A stretch of DNA of 42,407 nucleotides, from the NCBI RefSeq assembly GCF_009996845.1, contig NZ_JAACYS010000020.1:1-42407 (forward strand). The letters are read 5' to 3'. Positions 24,164 to 32,522 of the stretch are shown here, piece after piece (the first letter of the stretch is position 1; each line of letters begins with the position of its first letter). The stretch comes from Pallidibacillus pasinlerensis. GTDB taxonomy: Bacteria > Bacillota > Bacilli > Bacillales > Caldibacillaceae. The position numbers and the translations under genes were made by a program. Under the pieces are notes generated by a model. It was not told the DNA's origin and searched no databases. It saw nothing but the letters and a program-made list of their open reading frames with translations.

Positions 24164-25666
24164 TTATTTTTTTCCATACCTACTAAATAATTGTTTTGCT
24201 TCTTTATTTAATGAAGTGAACAAACTTACTGTCATTAAAATCATGATAATTGAAAATGGTAATGCGGCTACAATCATCGCATTTTGTAAGGCTAATAAAC
24301 CACCGGAATAAAGTAATACTAAGGCAATTGCCATGAGTAAAATGCCCCAAATAAGTTTCATTCGATTAGATGGGTTGGCTATCCCATTGGCAGACAACAT
24401 GGCTAAAACAAAAGTACCTGAATCGGCTGATGTAATAAAAAACACAACAACTAAAACTATAGCTACAATGGACATTACCATTCCTAATGGATATTGATCA
24501 AAAACTCCGAAAAGAGATTGTTCTAAAGCTAAGTTAGAAATGTTAGCAACACCTAGCGCTTCTAACTGTATTGCAGTCCCTCCAAAGGTTGCAAACCATA
24601 GAAAGCCAAATAGGGAAGGGAGAAGAAGGACACAAAAAACAAATTCACGAATAGTTCTACCTTTTGAGATTCTAGCAATAAAAATTCCGACAAATGGTGA
24701 CCAGGCAATCCACCATGCCCAATAAAATATTGTCCAGGAATTAATCCAATCACGAATATCCGCATTCAGTGGTGCCAATCGAAAACTCATATAAGGAAGG
24801 TTTTGTAAATAAGTACCGATTGTGTTCGTAAATAAATTTAAAATCATCATCGTTGGACCGAATATAAGCATAATTACTAACAGTAATCCAGCTAAAAACA
24901 TATTTCCATTACTTAAAATTTTAATCCCCTTTCCAAGACCAGACAAAGATGATGCAATAAATAAAAATGTAGCAACTACGATAATAATGATTTGTATGGA
25001 AAAATTAGTCGGTATTCCAAAAAGGAAGGAAAGCCCCCCATTGATTTGCATCGCACCGAAACCTAATGTAGTTGCTACTCCAAAAACCGTCGATAGGATG
25101 GCTAAAATATCAATAATTTTTCCTGTTTTTCCGTTCACTTTTTTACCTAATATCGGTTTTAATGTGTTACTAATTGTTAAAGGTTCTTTCTTTCGAAAAG
25201 TAAAATAAGCGATGATTAATCCTACGATTCCATAAATGGCCCATGCATGTAATCCCCAATGAAAAAAAGTATAGGTGAGGGCATCTTTCACTGCCTGATT
25301 TGTTCCAAGTTCTCCAGTTGGTGAGCTAATTGCATAATGGCTAATCGGTTCAGCGGAGCCATAAAAGACAAGCCCAATCCCCATACCGGCGCTAAAAAGC
25401 ATGGTTATCCAAGATATGCGTGAAAAATCTGGTTTATCATCCTGATTTCCTAACTTAATACGTCCAATTGGTGTGATGAACAAATAAACACATACAATGA
25501 GAAAAACCGAGGCAACGATCAAATAATACCAGCCGAAATATTGTGTAATAAAATGTTGTATATTTGCTGTTACATTTTCAAGCGCCTGTGGAGCTAGGAT
25601 ACCGAATAAAACAATTAGTAAAAGAATAATTGCAGATGTATAAAAGACAGTTTTATCCTTCATCAT
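24164..25666 (-). CDS. opuD: BCCT-family glycine betaine/choline-type transporter (OpuD-like)
   Basis: This 500-residue protein has twelve predicted membrane helices. It shows the BCCT signature segment WTIFYWAWWIAWSPFVGIFI near residue 312, followed by ARISKGRTIREF. The glycine-rich substrate/ion helix reads MLFSAGMGIGLVFYGSAEP near residue 93, and SADSGTFVLAML is present late. The tryptophan-rich box that binds trimethylammonium groups is intact. This supports sodium-coupled uptake of glycine betaine or a related osmolyte. ATG at 25666 (or the adjacent 25663) follows AGGGG. Gene order does not identify the substrate; carnitine or choline remain possible. Confidence 0.9.
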   Translation of the reverse strand: MMKDKTVFYTSAIILLLIVLFGILAPQALENVTANIQHFITQYFGWYYLIVASVFLIVCVYLFITPIGRIKLGNQDDKPDFSRISWITMLFSAGMGIGLVFYGSAEPISHYAISSPTGELGTNQAVKDALTYTFFHWGLHAWAIYGIVGLIIAYFTFRKKEPLTISNTLKPILGKKVNGKTGKIIDILAILSTVFGVATTLGFGAMQINGGLSFLFGIPTNFSIQIIIIVVATFLFIASSLSGLGKGIKILSNGNMFLAGLLLVIMLIFGPTMMILNLFTNTIGTYLQNLPYMSFRLAPLNADIRDWINSWTIFYWAWWIAWSPFVGIFIARISKGRTIREFVFCVLLLPSLFGFLWFATFGGTAIQLEALGVANISNLALEQSLFGVFDQYPLGMVMSIVAIVLVVVFFITSADSGTFVLAMLSANGIANPSNRMKLIWGILLMAIALVLLYSGGLLALQNAMIVAALPFSIIMILMTVSLFTSLNKEAKQLFSRYGKK

Positions 25667-25762
25667 TTAAACCCCTAACCTAAAAAGAATTAAAATATTT
25701 GCTTACTATCTTAATATGGCTAATTCATAGGGGATTAATCCAAAAGTATGAAAGATAAAAGA

Positions 25763-25784
25763 GACATGGAAAAAATTCCATGTC
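25763..25784 (-). terminator. Terminator downstream of pdxS
   Basis: GACATGGAA (25763-25771) and TTCCATGTC (25776-25784) form a perfect 9-bp stem with a 4-base loop. The minus strand continues into TCTTTTATCTTT. Confidence 0.75.
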
Positions 25785-25839
25785 ATAAAAACTCCTATAG
25801 TATAATGTTTTACGCCTTTATTAACGAAACAAGTTATTA

Positions 25840-26694
25840 TTACCATCCACGATTTTGCATTCTTTCCTCTACTGCAAGTGTTGTAATATCAATACCTTTC
25901 ATCGGTGATCCTAAATCTTTTGAAAGTTTAGCGATTAAGTCATAGTCTTTATAGTTTGCTGTAGCTTCAACAATTGCTCGAGCAAATTTCTCTGGAGTTT
26001 CAGATTTGAAAATTCCAGAGCCAACGAATACACCGTCTGCACCTAATTCCATCATTAAAGCAGCATCTGCAGGAGTTGCTACACCTCCAGCAGCATAGTT
26101 TACAACCGGTAATCTTCCAGCTTCTTTAATTTGTTTTAAAATTTCGTACGGTGCACCAAGATTTTTCGCTTCTGTCATTAATTCATCATCATTCATATTT
26201 ACAATTTTACGAACTTGGGCATTCACTTTACGGATATGGCGAACAGCTTCTACGATGTTTCCTGTTCCTGGTTCCCCTTTTGTACGAAGCATTGATGCTC
26301 CTTCACCAAGACGACGAGCCGCTTCACCTAAATCACGGGCACCACAAACGAACGGTACAGAAAAATCGCTCTTTAATAAATGGAATTCATCATCCGCCGG
26401 TGTTAAAACTTCACTTTCATCTATGTAATGAACACCCATTGCTTCTAATACACGTGCTTCCACAATATGGCCAATACGCACTTTTGCCATTACAGGAATA
26501 CTAACTGCATTCATTACTTCTTCAACGATTTTCGGGTTTGCCATGCGAGCGACACCGCCACTTTTGCGTATGTCTGAAGGGACTTGTTCTAATGCCATAA
26601 CGGCAACTGCTCCAGCAGCTTCAGCTATTTTTGCTTGTTCTGCATTAACAACGTCCATAATGACGCCGGCTTTTGGAAATTGTAATTTTGTCAT
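25840..26694 (-). CDS. pdxS: Pyridoxal 5'-phosphate synthase lyase subunit
   Basis: This 284-residue TIM barrel makes PLP from ribose-5-phosphate, glyceraldehyde-3-phosphate and ammonia. [20 protein letters not shown] opens the barrel. The two catalytic lysines are visible in VMAKVRIGH and [11 protein letters not shown], and late [20 protein letters not shown] and GSGIFKSE bind phosphate. ATG 26694 is chosen because GGAG lies at normal spacing. The N-terminus is about ten residues shorter than in B. subtilis. No pdxT glutaminase gene follows, which is unusual since pdxS and pdxT are normally paired. A divergent MocR-type gene probably regulates it. Confidence 0.95.
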   Translation of the reverse strand: MTKLQFPKAGVIMDVVNAEQAKIAEAAGAVAVMALEQVPSDIRKSGGVARMANPKIVEEVMNAVSIPVMAKVRIGHIVEARVLEAMGVHYIDESEVLTPADDEFHLLKSDFSVPFVCGARDLGEAARRLGEGASMLRTKGEPGTGNIVEAVRHIRKVNAQVRKIVNMNDDELMTEAKNLGAPYEILKQIKEAGRLPVVNYAAGGVATPADAALMMELGADGVFVGSGIFKSETPEKFARAIVEATANYKDYDLIAKLSKDLGSPMKGIDITTLAVEERMQNRGW

Positions 26695-26754
26695 TGTTCC
26701 ACACTCCATTTGAATTGTTGTATTTTTTAAAATTTACTATATTATAAAAAGAAG

Positions 26755-26802
26755 CTGGTATGAGAAAAAGTTCCAGATATATATAATTTAACAGGACCAG
26801 AT
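26755..26802. promoter_or_regulatory. Candidate PdxR operators between pdxS and pdxR
   Basis: CCAGAT occurs twice in direct orientation (26773-26778 and 26797-26802), 24 bases apart. An inverted CTGG lies at 26755-26758. MocR/PdxR regulators commonly bind paired direct repeats plus an inverted half-site in such divergent regions. The assignment is from arrangement only. Confidence 0.4.
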
Positions 26803-26817
26803 TGGAGTGTGAAAGAA

Positions 26818-28221
26818 ATGGATATGCTTGCTTGTAATTTAAAAAGGGATAGTGAAACCCCAATATATGAGCAGTTATATCAATTTATTAAAAGTGAAAT
26901 TATAACTGGCAACATTAGTTATGGTTCTAAACTTCCTTCAAAAAGAAAATTGGCTGATTATTTGAAAATAAGTTTAAACACGGTAGAAACGGCTTATGAT
27001 CAATTAATTGCTGAAGGATATATAAAAGGCGTACCACGTAAAGGATATTTTGTTTTGGCATATGAAGAGTTAGATATTATTAATTTGGAACATGAAGTTG
27101 TTGAACCGATAATAGAGAAGGAAGTGCAAGTTAAGTATAATTTTCACCCGAGTTGGATTGATACAGAAAATTTTCCTTTTGCAAAATGGCGGAAGTATGC
27201 GAAAGATATTATACATGAGGAGCATCAATCATTGCTTTTACATGGCGATGCACAGGGGGAATATAGCTTACGTAGTGAAATTGCCCATTATTTGTATCAG
27301 GCTCGGGGAGTAAAATGTTCACCAGATCAAATTATTATTGGAGCGGGAATTGAAACATTATTACTGATGCTCATCCAATTATTTGGACAAGATACGACAT
27401 ATGGAGTAGAAGATCCTGGGTATCATGTAATCTCAAGGATTTTAAAAAATTTCCCAAATGATGTAAAACCAATTATGGTTGATGAAGAAGGTGTATGTGT
27501 AAATTTGATAGAACAATTGCACCCTGATGTCGTTTATGTTACACCGTCACATCATTTTCCGTATGGTTATGTTCTATCTGTTAATAGACGGGTTCAGCTT
27601 TTAAAATGGGCACAGGAAAAGGAAAATCGATATATTATTGAAGACGATTATGACAGTGAGTTCCGTTATAGTGGCACACCAATTCCGTCATTACAAAGTA
27701 TGGACCAAGCTGGAAAAGTCATCTATTTAGGTACTTTTTCTAAAGCGTTAATGCCTTCCATTCGAATTAGCTATATGGTATTGCCGAATTCACTTCTAGA
27801 AAAATTTAAAACGAAATTATCTTTTTACCATTGTACTGTTCCTCGTTTGAACCAAACGATTTTAACGAAGTTCATGCAAGCTGGTGACTTTGAACGTCAT
27901 TTGAATCGGATGAGAAAAATTTATCGCAGAAAATTAGAAAAAACATTAGACGTATTTCGCCCATATAAAATCGATATTAAAGTAATCGAAGCCCATTCTG
28001 GTTTTCATATTGTGTTAAAGGTGCAAAATGGTATGGAAGAAAAAGAACTTGTTGAAAGGGCCTTAGAAGAAAATGTGAAAGTTTACCCGTTATCGCATTA
28101 TTCATTAGAAGGGAAAATGGAAACTCCACCGAAAATCGTCTTTGGATTTGCTGGAGTTCCAGAAGAACAGCTTGAGGAAGGAATCCATGTGTTATTACGG
28201 AGTTGGAAAATCGGAAAGTAA
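26818..28221 (+). CDS. pdxR: MocR-type GntR/aminotransferase regulator, probable PdxR
   Basis: This 467-residue chimera joins a GntR winged helix (about 1-70: PIYEQLYQFIKSEIITGNIS, KLPSKRKLADYLKISLNTVE) to a fold-type I aminotransferase-like domain. The PLP lysine occurs in GTFSKALMPSIRISYMV, and the upstream DDYDSEFRY is the usual cofactor-binding segment. It senses PLP and regulates the divergent pdxS in related organisms. ATG 26818 lies ten bases after GGAG; a GTG at 26809 is too close to that site. The divergent layout with pdxS, only 123 bases apart, is the main support for calling it PdxR. Confidence 0.87.
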   Translation: MDMLACNLKRDSETPIYEQLYQFIKSEIITGNISYGSKLPSKRKLADYLKISLNTVETAYDQLIAEGYIKGVPRKGYFVLAYEELDIINLEHEVVEPIIEKEVQVKYNFHPSWIDTENFPFAKWRKYAKDIIHEEHQSLLLHGDAQGEYSLRSEIAHYLYQARGVKCSPDQIIIGAGIETLLLMLIQLFGQDTTYGVEDPGYHVISRILKNFPNDVKPIMVDEEGVCVNLIEQLHPDVVYVTPSHHFPYGYVLSVNRRVQLLKWAQEKENRYIIEDDYDSEFRYSGTPIPSLQSMDQAGKVIYLGTFSKALMPSIRISYMVLPNSLLEKFKTKLSFYHCTVPRLNQTILTKFMQAGDFERHLNRMRKIYRRKLEKTLDVFRPYKIDIKVIEAHSGFHIVLKVQNGMEEKELVERALEENVKVYPLSHYSLEGKMETPPKIVFGFAGVPEEQLEEGIHVLLRSWKIGK

Positions 28222-28241
28222 TGCCCAAGGTCAAGGTGATT

Positions 28242-28338
28242 GTAAAAGACAGTATCGTTTAAATTAAAAATAGAATTTTCCTTTAGAAGGCTTATAAAGG
28301 ACAAAAGATTAATTAATTCAATTCAGACTGTCTTTTAC
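28242..28338. repeat. 12-bp inverted repeat enclosing a 73-base spacer
   Basis: GTAAAAGACAGT (28242-28253) and ACTGTCTTTTAC (28327-28338) are perfect reverse complements. The spacer is AT-rich, without an ORF or T-box-like motif. It might be a processed RNA hairpin, a loop-closing terminator for pdxR, or the ends of a tiny miniature element. No target duplication was recognised. Confidence 0.5.
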
Positions 28339-28390
28339 GTGAATTTTAGAGAAACTCTTAAAGGATTTGCAAAAAAATTGTCGTTTAACC

Positions 28391-28924
28391 CTATTCCTTT
28401 TTACCACTCAAATCTAATATTTCTTTAGCCATTCCTTCGATTCGTTTCAGGATAAGTTTATCGACAATTTCACTCTCATCATTAAAACTATCATCGGGAA
28501 CAAAAACATTACGTGAAGGAAGGATGCCTCCAAAGAATTGTATAATTGGTCGTAAATGATATTCACCGACTAAAAAATATTTTTCAGATCCAGCCGTTGT
28601 GATAAAACTAACAATTTTTTTATCAAAGGCATATTCAGGTAAATGGTCAAGTAAGTTTTTTAAACTACCGGAAATGGAAGCTTGATAGATTGGTGTACCG
28701 ATTACGATACAATCTGCTTTTAATATTTTATTAACAACAGTTACGGTATCCTCGTTATACGTGTAAAGGGCATACCCTCGCATAAACTCAATGTCATAAT
28801 CTTTCAAATCAATTAGTTCAGTTTCAATATGAGGATTTAAAAATTTTGCAGCATGAAGCACTTGGGCGACCATATGGGCCGTTTTACTCCCGGCTAAAGC
28901 TCCTGAAATACCAACAAGTTTCAA
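28391..28924 (-). CDS. NADPH-dependent FMN reductase, SsuE-like
   Basis: This 177-residue flavodoxin-like protein has KLVGISGALAGSKT at the N-terminus as the flavin phosphate loop. GTPIYQASISGSLKNLLDHL lies in the middle, with ITTAGSEKYFLVGEYHLRP following. The pattern matches SsuE/MsuE-type FMN reductases, which supply reduced flavin to monooxygenases. TTG 28924 is preferred because AAAGGAGG precedes it; the longer frame upstream has no such site. The gene sits downstream of a nitroreductase on the same strand, but a hairpin separates them. No sulfonate or sulfur-monooxygenase gene is nearby, so its partner is unknown. Confidence 0.82.
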   Translation of the reverse strand: MKLVGISGALAGSKTAHMVAQVLHAAKFLNPHIETELIDLKDYDIEFMRGYALYTYNEDTVTVVNKILKADCIVIGTPIYQASISGSLKNLLDHLPEYAFDKKIVSFITTAGSEKYFLVGEYHLRPIIQFFGGILPSRNVFVPDDSFNDESEIVDKLILKRIEGMAKEILDLSGKKE

Positions 28925-28997
28925 ATTTAGGACCTCCTTTTTATAAGTAAAAATTATAAAAAAATGTCTTATAACCAATTTTTATAAACATCTAATA

Positions 28998-29029
28998 AGC
29001 CCAGCGCACAAAACATTGTTCGCCGGGCT
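28998..29029 (-). terminator. Hairpin downstream of the nitroreductase gene
   Basis: AGCCCAGCG (28998-29006) pairs with CGCCGGGCT (29021-29029) with one mismatch. The following minus-strand sequence has few T's, so termination strength is uncertain. Confidence 0.55.
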
Positions 29030-29034
29030 CATCA

Positions 29035-29601
29035 TTATTCAAACCAAATTGTTTTTTCTTCGGCAGGAATCCGTTGTGCTTTAATATTATATTCTTGTTT
29101 AGGATAACCGATATAGACGATTCCGATAACTTTATCTTGCTCTTCTAATTTTAAATACGGTTTTAACTCAGGAGCATGGGCGATATCACCTGTACGGCAT
29201 ATCGTAGCTAAACCTTTTTCATGGGCTGCTAGTAGGAGGTTTTGTAACACACATCCTGCTGCAACTACTTCTTCAATTTCTGGGTTTTTCCCTGATGGAC
29301 TAACTGCGACAAAAACAAGAACTGGTGCACGTAATGGACCTTTGCGAACTTTTTCAATTTTTCTTTGTGCTTCTTCTTCACTCAAACCTGCAACATTCTT
29401 TTCTGTAATTCGTGCCATTTCTTCACCAAGTTTAACCCGTGCATCCCCTTTAAATACACGGAACTTCCAAGGTTCTGTCTTTCTGTGATTTGGTGCCCAG
29501 ACAGCAATGTCTAAAAGTTCTTTAATTAACTCATCAGGTACATCTTTGTCACTAACAACCCCTATAGATCGACGAGACTGGATTAATTCCGCAAATTCCA
29601 T
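29035..29601 (-). CDS. Nitroreductase-family flavoprotein (YdjA/YfhC-like)
   Basis: This 188-residue protein begins MEFAELIQSRRSIGVVSDKD, with the SRRS FMN-contacting motif. WAPNHRKTEPWKFRVF, AAGCVLQNLLLAAHEKGLAT and GIVYIGYPKQ are also typical. The compact size and the PNHRKTEPW segment place it with the short YdjA/YfhC group of nitroreductases, which act as FMN-dependent dimers using NAD(P)H on nitro or quinone compounds. ATG 29601 follows GGGGTGG. The true substrate is not known for this group. Confidence 0.87.
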   Translation of the reverse strand: MEFAELIQSRRSIGVVSDKDVPDELIKELLDIAVWAPNHRKTEPWKFRVFKGDARVKLGEEMARITEKNVAGLSEEEAQRKIEKVRKGPLRAPVLVFVAVSPSGKNPEIEEVVAAGCVLQNLLLAAHEKGLATICRTGDIAHAPELKPYLKLEEQDKVIGIVYIGYPKQEYNIKAQRIPAEEKTIWFE

Positions 29602-29735
29602 AACTCTCCACCCCTTTAGCTTACTATAACTAGTATATTCACAAAAAAATTATTATTCAATTGAGAGATATTTTCATTAAAGTTCTCCTGTACAATGACA
29701 AATTTAGTTAAGGGACACTTTTTCCTTTTAAAATA

Positions 29736-29760
29736 AGGGATTAGTCTCCCTTGTTTTTTA
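29736..29760. terminator. Short hairpin with T run upstream of the GGDEF-EAL gene
   Basis: AAGGGA (29736-29741) pairs with TCCCTT (29748-29753) around six bases and is followed by GTTTTTTA on the plus strand. It would terminate any plus-strand transcript coming from upstream. Further on, GAAAGCGCTTTTT (29801-29813) loosely resembles a CcpA cre box but lacks the leading TG. Confidence 0.4.
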
Positions 29761-29888
29761 ATTTTGACAAAATGTTAACGGTTGCCCAAAACAATAGAAA
29801 GAAAGCGCTTTTTATAGTAAAATAAGTTTTAAGTTAAAACAAGTCTAATCTAGTAAACAATTATATTTTCTTAAATCGAGGGAGAAAT

Positions 29889-32042
29889 ATGGATAACCTA
29901 AAGTTTAATCAAAAAAACGTAAAAGAGAATAGTGATAAAAATCCGAATATAAATGAAAATATGATTTCTTCTGAAGAGTTAAGGGATTTATATGATATAA
30001 AATATGCTCTCGATCAGTCAGCCATAATTGCGATTACTGATCCGAAGGGAAACATTCGGTACGTCAATGATCTCTTTTGTGAAATTACTGGATATATGAA
30101 GGAAGAATTAATAGGAAAGAATCACCGAATATTAAATTCTGGATTACATTCAAAGGAATATTTTAAAAATATGTATCGTACGATTGGGACTGGTAATGTA
30201 TGGAAAGGTGAATTTCGAAATAAGAAAAAGGATGGTTCCTATTACTGGGTCCATTCAACGATAGTTCCTTTTCTTAATGAAAAAGGAAAGCCTTACCAAT
30301 ATATTTCGATTCGAACGGATATTACAAAAGAGAAATTGTTGGAAGAAGAAATTCGTAAAAGTAATGAAAAGTACCGCTTAATTGCAGAAAACTCATCGGA
30401 CTTAATCTCAATAATTGAAGAGAATGGAGATTTTGTTTACGTATCTCCTTCATATACATCCCTATTAGGTTATAATTTACCCCATTTAGAGTCCGGAAAT
30501 CTATTTGATTTAATTGCTCCAAGAGATATCGAGTTTGTTAAAGAAAAAATCACATCATGTTTTAATCGTGCAAAAGACAAGCTTCAAATTGAATTTCAAT
30601 TACAAGATGTTTACGGGAAATTAATTGATGTTGAAGCATCGTTTAATATCGTTAAAAGTTATGATGATTCCAATAAAGATTTGTTAACGGTTGTTATTCG
30701 TGATATTCGCGACCGTAAAAAAATTGAAGAGGAGATAAATTATCTCGCATATCACGATTCATTAACCGGATTACCGAATCGCCGTTTATTTATGAGTAAT
30801 TTGCGTACTGAGATTATGGATCAAAAGTTTTCTCGTTCGAAACTTGCCCTACTTTTTATTGATATTGATGATTTTAAAACAATCAACGACGAATGTGGTC
30901 ATGACATTGCTGATCAATTGTTAGTAGAGATTGCAAGAAAATTAAAGAAATCATTAAAACCGCAAGATTTAATCGCACGACTTGGTGGAGATGAATTTAT
31001 CATCTTATTAAAAAATATTGATAGTAAAACAGAAATTGAAGATTATTTAAATGACCTTTTACAAAAGGCGCATCAACCAATCGTGTTAGGAAAAGATACC
31101 CATTACGTGAACTTTAGTGTTGGAGTGGCAATATACCCGGAACATGGAAAAAATGGTGAAGATTTACTTAAAAATGCGGATGCTGCTCTACATTTGGCAA
31201 AAAAACAAGGTAAAAATGGGTATGCTTTTTACGATATAAATTTAGAGAATGAGTCGTTAGAAAAACGTCTACTAGAAAACGCTATGCGTGATGCCATTAT
31301 CAATCAACAATTTTATTTAGAATATCAACCGAAACTAAATATTAAAACAGGACAATTGATTGGGATGGAAGCACTTGTACGCTGGAATCACCCTGTTATT
31401 GGAAGAATTCCACCAGGGAAGTTTATCCCGTTAGCAGAAGAAACAGGTATGATCATTCCTTTAGGTGAATGGATTTTAAAGGAAAGTTGTGAACAAATCG
31501 TAAAGTGGCAAGAGATGGGCTATCCGTACTTACCAGTTTCCGTTAATGTTTCAGTTCGTCAATTAGATGATAATGAATTTATAAATAAAGTTGAGAAAAT
31601 CTTAAAAGAAACGCAAATTAATCCTGCGATGCTAGAGTTGGAAGTAACGGAAAGTGTTTTTGCAGATGTGAAAAATGCAGCGGAAATTTTACAACAAATC
31701 CGTAATTTAGGTATTCAAGTGTCAATTGATGACTTTGGCACTGGTTACAGTTCATTAACATATATAAAACATTTACCTATTGATACGTTAAAAGTCGACC
31801 AGTCTTTTGTAAAAGATATCCACGTAAACGAAGAAAGTCGGGCTATAATAAAAGCAGTAATTACATTAGCAAATTCAATTGGTATTAATGTAATCGCTGA
31901 AGGTGTGGAAATGAAAGAACATGTCGTGGAACTTGTCAATGAAGGTTGCAAGTTGGGACAAGGGTATTACTTTAGCAAACCACTAAGTGTACAAGATTTC
32001 GAACAGTTTATGCAGCAACATTATCGGGTGAAAGAGAAATAA
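29889..32042 (+). CDS. PAS-PAS-GGDEF-EAL cyclic-di-GMP enzyme
   Basis: This 717-residue cytosolic protein has two PAS domains (about 35-150 and 160-275), each with a PAC-like end. A GGDEF domain (about 285-445) contains RLGGDEF, and an EAL domain (about 460-710) contains GMEALVRW, DDFGTGYSS, the KVDQSFV strand and a final QGYYFSKPL. Both catalytic signatures are intact, so it could make or degrade c-di-GMP. The usual RxxD inhibitory site before GGDEF reads KPQD, so product inhibition may be weak. There are no membrane helices. The first PAS domain contains the SGLHSKEYFKNMYRTI type associated with oxygen or redox sensing in relatives; the cofactor is not certain. ATG 29889 follows GAGGGAG. 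Confidence 0.92.
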   Translation: MDNLKFNQKNVKENSDKNPNINENMISSEELRDLYDIKYALDQSAIIAITDPKGNIRYVNDLFCEITGYMKEELIGKNHRILNSGLHSKEYFKNMYRTIGTGNVWKGEFRNKKKDGSYYWVHSTIVPFLNEKGKPYQYISIRTDITKEKLLEEEIRKSNEKYRLIAENSSDLISIIEENGDFVYVSPSYTSLLGYNLPHLESGNLFDLIAPRDIEFVKEKITSCFNRAKDKLQIEFQLQDVYGKLIDVEASFNIVKSYDDSNKDLLTVVIRDIRDRKKIEEEINYLAYHDSLTGLPNRRLFMSNLRTEIMDQKFSRSKLALLFIDIDDFKTINDECGHDIADQLLVEIARKLKKSLKPQDLIARLGGDEFIILLKNIDSKTEIEDYLNDLLQKAHQPIVLGKDTHYVNFSVGVAIYPEHGKNGEDLLKNADAALHLAKKQGKNGYAFYDINLENESLEKRLLENAMRDAIINQQFYLEYQPKLNIKTGQLIGMEALVRWNHPVIGRIPPGKFIPLAEETGMIIPLGEWILKESCEQIVKWQEMGYPYLPVSVNVSVRQLDDNEFINKVEKILKETQINPAMLELEVTESVFADVKNAAEILQQIRNLGIQVSIDDFGTGYSSLTYIKHLPIDTLKVDQSFVKDIHVNEESRAIIKAVITLANSIGINVIAEGVEMKEHVVELVNEGCKLGQGYYFSKPLSVQDFEQFMQQHYRVKEK

Positions 32043-32064
32043 TTGTAGAAAAATTTGCTAGCGT

Positions 32065-32103
32065 CTCGAACTGAGAGCATCTCGGTTTGGGCGTTAATTT
32101 TTT
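32065..32103 (+). terminator. Terminator of the GGDEF-EAL gene
   Basis: CTCGAACTGAGA (32065-32076) pairs with TCTCGGTTTGGG (32080-32091), including three G-U pairs, around a 3-base loop. TTAATTTTTTA follows. Confidence 0.65.
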
Positions 32104-32182
32104 ATAAGGAAAATAATGTATGTAATGGGTGAATATGAGAAAAGATAATAATGATTAAAATCTAGAGGGGGGGAAGATTATT

Positions 32183-32458
32183 TTGGAAAAAATTGAAGTT
32201 GGTGAAATCTTCTCGATTAGTGATGATGTTAATGAAGATCATGATGTGGAAGTAATCGCAACATTAGAGTTAGAAGGGACACAGTACATTGCCGTCAGTT
32301 TTGTTGAAGATTTGGAAGAAGTTACAGATGAGGAAATTGATTTATTCTTTTTGAAAGTTGATGACGAAGGAGATATTGCACCGATTGAAAGTGATGAAGA
32401 ATTTGAAAAAGTATCTTCCGCCTTTGATGAAATTTTAGATGAACAAATGGAGCATTAA
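32183..32458 (+). CDS. DUF1292-family acidic protein
   Basis: This 91-residue, very acidic protein has a shape like YrzB-type DUF1292 proteins: an N-terminal beta-rich part around EGTQYIAVSFVEDLEE, then the conserved segment DEGDIAPIESDEEFEKVSSAFDEIL. The function of the family is not known. TTG 32183 follows a strong GGGGGGG site. It is a single gene flanked by two terminators and has no obvious operon partner. The high acidity and small size suggest a soluble cytoplasmic protein, perhaps a regulator or chaperone-like partner; that is speculation. Confidence 0.82.
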   Translation: MEKIEVGEIFSISDDVNEDHDVEVIATLELEGTQYIAVSFVEDLEEVTDEEIDLFFLKVDDEGDIAPIESDEEFEKVSSAFDEILDEQMEH

Positions 32459-32462
32459 GAGT

Positions 32463-32495
32463 AGGGGCTAAATTATATAGCCCCTTGTTTTTTTT
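32463..32495 (+). terminator. Terminator of the DUF1292 gene
   Basis: AGGGGCTA (32463-32470) and TAGCCCCT (32478-32485) form a perfect 8-bp stem with a 7-base loop, followed by TGTTTTTTTTT. Confidence 0.9.
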
Positions 32496-32522
32496 TGAGA
32501 AAAACACATTTGAAATAATTTT

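Noticed and set aside
24822-25208. 128-residue open frame on the plus strand
   Set aside because: Antisense shadow of the BCCT transporter, with no start signal.
26151-26504. 117-residue open frame on the plus strand
   Set aside because: Antisense shadow of pdxS, with low-complexity His/Leu composition.
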